The notes under the pieces are model-generated. The model saw only the letters and a list, made by a program, of their open reading frames with translations. It did not search any database and was not told the origin of the DNA. The position numbers and the translations under genes are program-made. A stretch of DNA of 22,250 nucleotides from an uncultured Pseudoxanthomonas sp. (lineage in GTDB: Bacteria; Pseudomonadota; Gammaproteobacteria; Xanthomonadales; Xanthomonadaceae): NCBI GenBank assembly GCA_946886405.1, contig CAMPIO010000056.1, positions 1 through 22,250 of the forward strand, written 5' to 3'. Below, piece after piece: positions 16,484 through 22,250 of this stretch. Each line of letters starts with the position of its first letter. The first letter of the stretch is position 1.

Positions 16484-17722
16484 TCAATGCTTCGTGGTCG
16501 CCCGCAGCACCAGCGCGGGCGTGAAGGTGTCCAGCGTGCCGTCGTTGGGCGCCGGCGGGATGCCCAGCAGATGGGCAAGCAACGGGTAAACGTCGACGTT
16601 GTCGAACGCGGGCAGTGCCGCGCCGGGAACGAAGTCGGGCCCCGACGCCACGAAGAACGCACGCATCTGCGGATCCTCCGGGGCGAAGCCATGTTCTCCC
16701 TTCACGGGTCGGCTGGGCAGCGGATGGCGGTGCAGTTGCAGGCGCCAGCCCGTGTCCGACTGGCAGAGGATCGGTGCGACGCGCGGGTTGCGCCCGTAGT
16801 GCCATGCGTCGGGCAGGTCTTCCCTGTTCCAGCAGCTGTAATGGTCGTGACGACCGACCAGGCGGCGCGCGACATCGGCTTCGAGTCCCGCATGCGGCGT
16901 GATGTGGGCGACGGGACCCAGCGACGACCACGAGAACATCGACTCCGGCAACACATCATCGAGATAGGCGGTGTCGGTGCTGCGTACATCGGCCATGCCA
17001 TGGTCGGACAACACGATCAGGTTGGTCGAGTCGCGCAGCTTGCGCGCATCCAGGCCCTGCAGCAGCGCGGCCAGCGCAGTGTCGATCTGGCGCATCGCGT
17101 CGAGCGCTTCGGGCGAGAAGGTGCCTGTGGCATGCGCCGCCACGTCGTACTGCTCCAGGTACAGCGTGATGAAGCGCGGACGCTGGGCGGGGGGCAGGTC
17201 GAGCCAGGCCAGCACGCTGGCGACGCGCTGGTCCGGTGTCATCCTGCTGTCGAAAGGGCGCCAGTGATCGGGGCGTCCACCGGCGATCTCCGCTTCGGAG
17301 CCGGGCCAGAACATCGTCGCGGTCTTCAGGCCGGTGCGTTGCGCGGCGATCCAGATCGGTTCGCCGCCCCAGAATCGGCCGTCGCGTCCCGAGGCCTTCT
17401 TCGATTCGAACCGGCCGAGCGCGGGATCCTGCATGTCGTTGTGGACGATGCCGTGCCGGTCGGGTCGCAGGCCGGTCACCAGGGTGTAGTGGTTGGGGAA
17501 CGTGAGCGTGGGGTAGGACGGGTTGACCCAGGCGGCGCGTGCGCCTTGCGCGAACAGCGCGTCCAGCGTCGGCATGCGTCCACTGCCGGGAACGTCGGCA
17601 CGCAGGCCATCTATGGAGACGAGGATCACCGACGGCGCGGGAGCGGCGACAGGGTGATGGGAGGCGCATGCGCTCAACAGCAGCGCGAACGCGATCAGCA
17701 GGAACTTGGCGTGCAAGGGCAT
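16484..17722 (-). CDS. Nucleotide pyrophosphatase/phosphodiesterase lipoprotein (NPP family)
   Basis: A 412-residue alkaline-phosphatase-superfamily enzyme expected to hydrolyse nucleotide or other phosphodiesters outside the cytoplasm. Residues 1-18 are a lipoprotein signal with lipobox LSAC, cysteine C19. The two-metal NPP site is visible: D38 in VSIDGLRAD, nucleophile T74 in YPTLTFPNHYTLVTG, N95 in HGIVHND, the LYLEQYDVAAHATG segment, LSDHGMAD and the final GEHGF histidine. Xanthomonas NPP is the close structural model for the bacterial family. It lies 49 bases upstream of the Ada/AlkA gene on the same strand and may share a transcript, though no functional link is obvious. Confidence 0.9.
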   Translation of the reverse strand: MPLHAKFLLIAFALLLSACASHHPVAAPAPSVILVSIDGLRADVPGSGRMPTLDALFAQGARAAWVNPSYPTLTFPNHYTLVTGLRPDRHGIVHNDMQDPALGRFESKKASGRDGRFWGGEPIWIAAQRTGLKTATMFWPGSEAEIAGGRPDHWRPFDSRMTPDQRVASVLAWLDLPPAQRPRFITLYLEQYDVAAHATGTFSPEALDAMRQIDTALAALLQGLDARKLRDSTNLIVLSDHGMADVRSTDTAYLDDVLPESMFSWSSLGPVAHITPHAGLEADVARRLVGRHDHYSCWNREDLPDAWHYGRNPRVAPILCQSDTGWRLQLHRHPLPSRPVKGEHGFAPEDPQMRAFFVASGPDFVPGAALPAFDNVDVYPLLAHLLGIPPAPNDGTLDTFTPALVLRATTKH

Positions 17723-17838
17723 GGCGAGGCAGGGAATCCGCGACCGAGTATGGCATGGGGTGATGTCGGCCTCGCGTCAGGTTGACGTGTCGGCGAATGC
17801 GCCCGATGCTGAGGACGGCCCCCGGATGGTGAGACGAC

Positions 17839-18159
17839 ATGACGAAGACGAGATGCGCGTGCGTGCTGCTGGCGATGCTGGTTCCCGTGGCCGCGTCGGC
17901 CTATACGCTCGGGGATGCGAAGACGCCGGTTGCGCCGGATCAGCCGCGCACCAAGCCGCGCGTCCAGGTCATCATCAACGACGCCGAGCCCATCAAGCGG
18001 CAGCGGGCCGAACTGGTCTATTTCACCCAGCGCCCTGACGGTCCCGCGCAACGGGATGGATGTATGCGCCAGACCGGGTCACGCGTCACCCGCCCGGAGC
18101 GCCCGGACCAACGCTGCCCGAATGCATTGCCGGGTGATGTGTTCGTGCCCATGCGCTGA
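17839..18159 (+). CDS. Small secreted protein with C-x-RQTGSR motif
   Basis: A 106-residue protein with a clear signal peptide (cleavage after about residue 21, VAASA-Y) and no recognised domain. The mature part is short and polar. It ends in a C75-MRQTGSRV segment with a second cysteine at C93, a pair that could form a periplasmic disulfide. The next gene encodes a second protein with the same C-x-RQTGSR block and a similarly spaced second cysteine, so the two are probably distant paralogues. A weak GGTGAG lies six bases before the ATG. Confidence 0.65.
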   Translation: MTKTRCACVLLAMLVPVAASAYTLGDAKTPVAPDQPRTKPRVQVIINDAEPIKRQRAELVYFTQRPDGPAQRDGCMRQTGSRVTRPERPDQRCPNALPGDVFVPMR

Positions 18160-18274
18160 ATCGCAGGGTGGCGTGGGTCGCGGAATGAGGCCGGCCTGAA
18201 CACGGGGCAATACGCTGCGACGCCGTCGCGCCCGGCGCCGTACCTCGTACTCACCCCTGCGCCTGGAGCGCCCC

Positions 18275-18616
18275 ATGAAATCCCCGATCATTGTCGCCTT
18301 CGCGGCCTGCCTGCTGGCGGTCAGTGCCCATGCCCAGTCGCCGGCCCCCGCCGCCTCGACCGCCGTCGAGCCCGTCATCGCCATTGATGCGAAGGCCGCA
18401 CCCGCGCCGGTAGCCGAGCAGGCGCCTGCGTCCGACAAGCGGCCCCTGTCCGAAGCCAACTGCGTGCGCCAGACGGGCAGCCGGATCCGCCAGCGTGACG
18501 CCAAGACTGCGTGCAACGGCCAGCCCGGACGCTCGTACACGAAGGACGAACTGGACAGTACGGGGCACACCAACCTCGCAGACGCGCTTCGCGCGCTGGA
18601 TCCTGCCGTCCGCTAA
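18275..18616 (+). CDS. Small secreted protein with C-x-RQTGSR and TonB-plug-like C-terminus
   Basis: A 113-residue protein with signal peptide 1-20 (ending SAHA), an Ala/Pro-rich linker to about residue 55, then a conserved-looking module: C63-VRQTGSRIRQ, C80 and YTKDELDSTGHTNLADALR. The TGSRI and STG-TNLADALR pieces strongly recall the start of TonB-receptor plug domains, but there is no barrel after it. The frame stops and a convergent gene follows. GGAG at 18265-18268 gives a good ribosome-binding site. It may be co-transcribed with the preceding paralogue 115 bases upstream. Function is unknown; a periplasmic binding or decoy role would be pure speculation. Confidence 0.7.
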   Translation: MKSPIIVAFAACLLAVSAHAQSPAPAASTAVEPVIAIDAKAAPAPVAEQAPASDKRPLSEANCVRQTGSRIRQRDAKTACNGQPGRSYTKDELDSTGHTNLADALRALDPAVR

Positions 18617-18636
18617 GCACCGGCGTTCCGTCTTGG

Positions 18637-18665
18637 CTCCCTTCCCTCGCACAAGAGGGAAGGAG
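18637..18665. terminator. Hairpin between convergent genes
   Basis: CTCCCTTCCCTC can pair with GAGGGAAGGAG around a 6-base loop, with one bulged base. It lies between the plus-strand small secreted gene and the minus-strand ThuA gene. There is no clear T-run on either side, so it may be only a weak bidirectional terminator. Confidence 0.45.
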
Positions 18666-18670
18666 TCGCG

Positions 18671-19405
18671 TCAGCAGTCATCCGAGCGCCCGGCCGCGTA
18701 CCGCAGGCCGCGCACGAGCTGCGCGATGACATTCGGATCTTCGTAGACCTTCGCGTCGTGGCCCAGTCCGGTGTACCAGCTGCGGCCGCCGTCGAACGCA
18801 TGGCACCACGCGATGGGATGGTCCTCGCCCATCGTCCCACCTTCGTATTCCCGCTCGTCCACCGTAGCGATGACGCGGACGTGCGCGCGCGGATTGGTGC
18901 GGTAGTTGTACAGCTCATCGGTGATGGGCCAGCGCGCGCCTGCGGGTTTGCCATCGTGCTCGCGCTGCACGTGCGTGGACTGCAGGCCGGGCGGGTGACC
19001 CTTGAAATACGCACCGACCAGGTCGCCGTACCAGGGCCACCCGTACTCCGTGTCCGCCGCCGCATGCACGCCGAAGAAGCCGCCGCCCTGGCGCACGAAG
19101 CGTTCCAGCGCGGCCTGTTGCGCGTCGTCCAGCACGTCGCCGGTGGTGCTGGCGAACACCACGGCGCGATAACGCGCCAGGTTCGCGGTGGTGAAGATCT
19201 GCGCATCTTCGGTGTGGTCGGCCACCATGCCTTCTTCGACGACCAGGCGCTGGAGTGTCGCCACGGCCACGGGAATCGCGTCGTGGCGGAATTTCGCCGT
19301 CTTCGTGAAGACGAGTATCCGATCCGGCGGGGTGGCGTGGGCGGGTGCCGCCACCAGCAGGCAGGCCGACAACATGGCGAACAAAGCGGGGCGCAGAGCG
19401 TTCAT
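18671..19405 (-). CDS. Secreted ThuA-domain protein
   Basis: A 244-residue protein with signal peptide 1-25 (LLVAAPAHA) followed by a single ThuA domain, a glutamine-amidotransferase-like fold. Visible family features are [14 protein letters not shown] at the start, the [11 protein letters not shown] stretch, [30 protein letters not shown] and the ending [18 protein letters not shown]. ThuA proteins are linked to trehalose and other sugar metabolism, but the secreted single-domain forms have no firmly known reaction. The open frame continues to 19492, but the signal peptide fixes the start at 19405. It diverges from hutU across 107 bases. Confidence 0.85.
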   Translation of the reverse strand: MNALRPALFAMLSACLLVAAPAHATPPDRILVFTKTAKFRHDAIPVAVATLQRLVVEEGMVADHTEDAQIFTTANLARYRAVVFASTTGDVLDDAQQAALERFVRQGGGFFGVHAAADTEYGWPWYGDLVGAYFKGHPPGLQSTHVQREHDGKPAGARWPITDELYNYRTNPRAHVRVIATVDEREYEGGTMGEDHPIAWCHAFDGGRSWYTGLGHDAKVYEDPNVIAQLVRGLRYAAGRSDDC

Positions 19406-19512
19406 GGCTGGATTCTGCCATGCGGCCGTTCGCGCACTGCAGCATCGCCATGGCTCGCGCCGGGCGGGGCCTCCCGCCGATAATGGCCGCATACCTGCAC
19501 CTGGAATGTCCC

Positions 19513-21180
19513 ATGTCCGATCCCCGCCACGACCCGTCCCGCGTCATCCGCGCCCCGCGCGGTGCCACGCTCACCTGCAAGTCTTGGCTCAGCGAGGCGC
19601 CGTACCGCATGCTGCAGAACAATCTGGATGCGGAAGTCGCCGAAGACCCCACCTCGCTGGTGGTGTACGGCGGTATCGGCCGCGCCGCGCGCGACTGGGC
19701 CTGCTACGACGCCATCCTGAAGTCACTGCGCGAGCTGGACGACAACGAGACGCTGCTGGTGCAGTCCGGCAAACCGGTCGGCGTGTTCCCCACGCATCCC
19801 GATGCCCCGCGCGTGCTGATCGCCAACTCCAATCTGGTGCCGCACTGGGCCACGTGGGAACACTTCAACGAACTCGACAAGAAAGGCCTGATGATGTACG
19901 GCCAGATGACCGCCGGTTCGTGGATCTACATCGGCAGCCAGGGCATCGTGCAGGGCACGTACGAGACCTTCGTGGAAATGGGGCGCCAGCATTACGGCGG
20001 CAACCTGACGGGCAAATGGATTCTCACCGCCGGCCTCGGTGGCATGGGCGGCGCGCAGCCGCTGGCCGCGGCGCTGGCCGGTGCCAGTTCGCTCAACATC
20101 GAATGCCGCCAGTCCAGCATCGACATGCGACTGCGCACGCGCTATGTGGACGAACAGGCCACCGACCTCGACGACGCCCTCGCACGCATCGCGAAGTACA
20201 CGGCGATGGGCGAGGCGAAGTCCATCGCGCTGCTCGGCAACGCGGCCGAGATCCTGCCGGAACTGGTCAAGCGCGGAGTGCGTCCGGATGCCGTCACAGA
20301 CCAGACCAGCGCGCACGATCCGGTGCATGGCTATCTGCCGATCGGCTGGACGGTGGAGCAGTGGCTGGCCGAACAGAAGGCCGAACCCGAGCGCGTGCGC
20401 GATGCCGCCAAACAGGCCATGCGTGTGCACGTGGAGGCGATGCTGGCGTTCCAGCAGATGGGCGTGCCGACGTTCGACTACGGCAACAACATCCGCCAGA
20501 TGGCCTTCGACCAGGGATTGAAGAACGCATTCGACTTCCCCGGCTTCGTGCCCGCCTACGTGCGTCCGCTGTTCTGTCGCGGCGTGGGCCCGTTCCGCTG
20601 GGTCGCGCTGAGCGGCGATCCGGAGGACATCTACAAGACCGACGCCAAGGTCAAGGAACTGATTCCCGACGACGCGCACCTGCATCGCTGGCTGGACATG
20701 GCGCGCGAGCGCATCAGTTTCCAGGGCCTGCCGGCGCGCATCTGCTGGGTCGGCCTGGGCCTGCGCCACAAGCTGGGCCTGGCCTTCAACGAGATGGTCC
20801 GCAACGGCGAGCTGAAGGCGCCGGTGGTGATCGGCCGCGATCACCTGGACAGCGGCAGCGTGGCCTCGCCGAACCGCGAGACCGAGGCGATGAAGGACGG
20901 CTCCGATGCCGTGTCCGACTGGCCGCTGCTCAACGCCATGTTGAACGTCGCCGGTGGCGCCACCTGGGTCTCGCTGCACCACGGCGGCGGCGTCGGCATG
21001 GGCTACTCGCAGCACTCCGGGGTGGTCATCGTCTGCGATGGCACCGAAGAAGCCGACAAGCGCATCGCGCGTGTCCTGTGGAACGACCCCGGCACTGGCG
21101 TCATGCGCCACGCCGATGCCGGCTACGACATCGCCGTGCAGTGCGCCAAGGAGCAGGGATTGAAGCTGCCGATGGTGTGA
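19513..21180 (+). CDS. hutU: Urocanate hydratase HutU
   Basis: HutU adds water to urocanate to form 4-imidazolone-5-propionate, the second step of histidine degradation, using tightly bound NAD+. The protein is 555 residues, the standard length, and is recognisable along its whole length: [40 protein letters not shown], the NAD-binding glycine-rich segment [13 protein letters not shown] near residue 175, [19 protein letters not shown] and [17 protein letters not shown]. The frame is open upstream to 19345, but family alignment sets the start at 19513. A GATAAT at 19479-19484 could be the -10. It stands apart from hutI and hutF by about 9 kb. hutH or hutG does not follow; REP repeats do. Confidence 0.97.
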   Translation: MSDPRHDPSRVIRAPRGATLTCKSWLSEAPYRMLQNNLDAEVAEDPTSLVVYGGIGRAARDWACYDAILKSLRELDDNETLLVQSGKPVGVFPTHPDAPRVLIANSNLVPHWATWEHFNELDKKGLMMYGQMTAGSWIYIGSQGIVQGTYETFVEMGRQHYGGNLTGKWILTAGLGGMGGAQPLAAALAGASSLNIECRQSSIDMRLRTRYVDEQATDLDDALARIAKYTAMGEAKSIALLGNAAEILPELVKRGVRPDAVTDQTSAHDPVHGYLPIGWTVEQWLAEQKAEPERVRDAAKQAMRVHVEAMLAFQQMGVPTFDYGNNIRQMAFDQGLKNAFDFPGFVPAYVRPLFCRGVGPFRWVALSGDPEDIYKTDAKVKELIPDDAHLHRWLDMARERISFQGLPARICWVGLGLRHKLGLAFNEMVRNGELKAPVVIGRDHLDSGSVASPNRETEAMKDGSDAVSDWPLLNAMLNVAGGATWVSLHHGGGVGMGYSQHSGVVIVCDGTEEADKRIARVLWNDPGTGVMRHADAGYDIAVQCAKEQGLKLPMV

Positions 21181-21199
21181 GCCTTCTCCGCCCAGCCCC

Positions 21200-21308
21200 G
21201 TAGCCCGGGTAGAGCCGAAGGCGAAACCCGGGGATGCGCGATCATCCAACTATCGCGATACGTCAACGTCCTCGACCCCGGTTTTCGCTTCGCTCCAACC
21301 GGGCTACG
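21200..21308. repeat. REPIN upstream of the RAYT gene (GTAGCCCGG family)
   Basis: Two inverted REP arms, each starting with GTAG, bracket a spacer of about 41 bases. The arm at 21200-21234 has stem CCCGGGT/ACCCGGG around a loop containing GAGCCGAAGGCG. The arm at 21276-21308, read on the minus strand, has stem CCCGGTT/AACCGGG around GGAGCGAAGCG. Together with its spacer it is the reverse-orientation counterpart of the elements downstream of the transposase gene. Confidence 0.88.
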
Positions 21309-21403
21309 GGTCAGGAGGTGCCGACGGGTTCGCGCGGTATCCTGATATCACGGCGGGGCATCTGCCGACATCACGGATCGCGGCGGCGCGTCAGGCTGTC
21401 GGC

Positions 21404-21931
21404 ATGGTCGACTACCGCCGACATCGTGTCCCGGGAGGGACGTTCTTTTTCACCCACACGCTGGCCGACCGGGCAGCCACTACGCTGGTCGATCACGTCG
21501 ACGAACTGCGAAGCGCGATACATAGCGTGCGCAAGCGGCATCCTTTTTCTCTGCTCGCTATCGTCATCCTTCCCGATCACCTGCATGCCGTAATGCGATT
21601 GCCTGCCGGCGACGACCGCTATTCGATGCGCTGGCGGTTGATCAAGCGGGACTTCACCGTCCGTCTGCGCTGCAAGGGCGTCGTGTTCCCGTCGCGCGGC
21701 AAGGGCGAGTGCAGCCCGTGGGCAAGGCGCTTCTGGGAATCCACCCTCCGCGATGCGGACAGCCTGACGCGCCGCATCGATTACGTGCACTTCAATCCGG
21801 TCAAGCACGGATACGTCACGCGCGTGGCGGCGTGGCCGCATTCTTCCTTTCACGCGTTCGTGGCGCGCGGTGCACTGCCGGTCGACTGGGCAGGTGGCCG
21901 CGAAGGCGCGGCGGCGCCGAGTGGCGAGTAG
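21404..21931 (+). CDS. REP-associated tyrosine transposase (RAYT, Y1 HUH family)
   Basis: A 175-residue transposase-like protein related to IS200/IS605 TnpA but of the single-copy RAYT type, which acts on REP hairpins rather than on its own ends. The N-terminus MVDYRRHRVPGGTFFFT, the HUH motif H59-L-H61 in VILPDHLHAV, RRFWEST, and the tyrosine segment RIDYVHFNPVKHGYV (probable nucleophile Y127) are all typical and intact, so the enzyme looks active. It is flanked on both sides by GTAG-headed REPINs at 21200-21308 and from 21935 on, the expected arrangement for a RAYT and its cognate repeats. An Ala/Gly-rich tail follows the core domain. Confidence 0.9.
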   Translation: MVDYRRHRVPGGTFFFTHTLADRAATTLVDHVDELRSAIHSVRKRHPFSLLAIVILPDHLHAVMRLPAGDDRYSMRWRLIKRDFTVRLRCKGVVFPSRGKGECSPWARRFWESTLRDADSLTRRIDYVHFNPVKHGYVTRVAAWPHSSFHAFVARGALPVDWAGGREGAAAPSGE

Positions 21932-21944
21932 GACGATCGCGCAT

Positions 21945-21978
21945 CCCCGGGTTTCGCCTTTGGCTCTACCCGGGCTAC
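21945..21978. repeat. Solitary inverted REP arm
   Basis: A minus-strand arm of the GTAGCCCGGG type with the GAGCC/GGCGAAA loop. It begins 13 bases after the RAYT stop codon and could help end that transcript. Its partner arm and most of the spacer are missing, so this looks like the right half of a REPIN joined to the RAYT gene. Confidence 0.75.
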
Positions 21979-22016
21979 GGGTGGTCGGGCGCGATGCGCG
22001 GGAAGACGTCGCCCGC

Positions 22017-22124
22017 GTAGCCCGGTTGGAGCGCAGCGAAAACCGGGGACGAGGAGGTTGACGCATCGCGATAGCCGGATGATCGCGCATCCCCGGGTTT
22101 CGCCGTTGGCTCTACCCGGGCTAC
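22017..22124. repeat. Complete REPIN, copy 2
   Basis: The forward arm at 22017-22048 starts GTAGCCCGGTTGGAGCGCAG. The inverted arm at 22091-22124 is of the GTAGCCCGGG type. The 42-base spacer (containing GTTGACGCATCGCGATAG) matches, in reverse orientation, the spacer of the REPIN upstream of the transposase gene. Confidence 0.88.
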
Positions 22125-22161
22125 GGTGGTCGGGCGCGATGCGCGGGAAGACGTCGCCCGC

Positions 22162-22250
22162 GTAGCCCGGTTAGAGCGCAGCGAAAACCGGGGACGAGGA
22201 GATTGACGTATCGCGATAGCGGGATGATCGCGCATCCCGGGTTTCGCCTT
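22162..22250. repeat. REPIN copy 3, truncated by the window end
   Basis: The forward arm at 22162-22193 (GTAGCCCGGTTAGAGCGCAG) is followed by the same spacer with a few changes and then by the first 15 bases of the inverted arm from 22236. One C is missing from the CCCC run at the inner edge of that arm. Confidence 0.8.

Larger units (their letters stand above)
21935..22250. repeat. Tandem 145-146 base repeat array downstream of the RAYT gene
   Basis: The stretch beginning GATCGCGCATCCCCGGG recurs at 21935, 22081 and 22226, giving periods of 146 and 145 bases, with the third copy cut by the window end. Each unit holds an inverted arm, a linker of about 38 bases rich in GCGCG/CGCCC, a forward arm and a spacer. 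No gene is supported here. Open frames on both strands give recurring peptides such as MRDHPAIAI, which are just the translated repeat. Confidence 0.88.

Noticed and set aside
19345..19512. N-terminal extension of hutU
   Set aside because: It overlaps the divergent ThuA gene and its promoter region. The standard 555-residue protein starts at 19513.
21234..22235. Open frames giving recurring peptides such as MRDHPAIAI and RPRFSLRSNRAT on both strands around the RAYT gene
   Set aside because: They are translations of the REPIN arms and spacer. The similarity follows the DNA repeat in both orientations, and the frames run over the RAYT gene and into non-coding linker.
21935..22250. CRISPR array
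   Set aside because: The repeat period is 145-146 bases with hairpin arms and nearly identical spacers. This is a REPIN tandem array, not short repeats with unique spacers, and no cas genes are present.

Overview
The window is high-GC proteobacterial chromosome. Its protein content points to the Xanthomonadaceae (Lysobacteraceae), with a Pseudoxanthomonas/Stenotrophomonas/Lysobacter-like member most likely. This is inferred from protein flavour, the HutF-type histidine pathway, the THX protein with a basic tail and the GTAG-type REP repeats. No rRNA, tRNA, CRISPR array, prophage or classical IS was seen.

Layout. 1-2.8 kb: lpxH (minus) diverges from gltX, which is followed 14 bases later by zur. 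2.8-4.7 kb: a REP pair, then a MarR-MFS efflux-type operon (minus) with a perfect 22-base operator-like palindrome in its promoter. 4.7-7.4 kb: a zinc-type TonB-dependent receptor diverges from a MerC-family membrane protein across a Zur-box-like site, so the zur gene and a probable target lie about 4 kb apart. 7.5-10.6 kb: ribosomal protein THX, then hutI plus a small membrane protein (minus) diverging from hutF. 10.7-14.3 kb: a three-gene operon with 4-base overlaps (secreted serine hydrolase, LytS-like sensor kinase, LytTR response regulator). 14.3-17.7 kb: ogt, an Ada/AraC/AlkA fusion and a nucleotide pyrophosphatase/phosphodiesterase lipoprotein, all minus. 17.8-18.6 kb: two small secreted proteins sharing a C-x-RQTGSR motif. 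18.7-21.2 kb: a ThuA-domain protein (minus) diverging from hutU. 21.2 kb to the end: a RAYT (REP-associated tyrosine transposase) gene bracketed by its probable REPIN repeats, which continue past the window edge.

How the parts fit. HutU, HutI and HutF cover urocanate to N-formyl-glutamate; HutH and HutG are not here. Zur, the receptor and the MerC-like protein form a plausible zinc-uptake circuit. Ogt and the Ada/AlkA fusion together make an alkylation-repair set in which the usual two-part Ada is split over two genes.

The most notable region is the RAYT locus. Its REPINs have two distinguishable arms kept in the same relationship in every readable copy, and a 145-146 base unit is duplicated in tandem downstream. 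A second GTAG-type REP family, with no local transposase, sits at the 3' ends of genes and even supplies stop codons.
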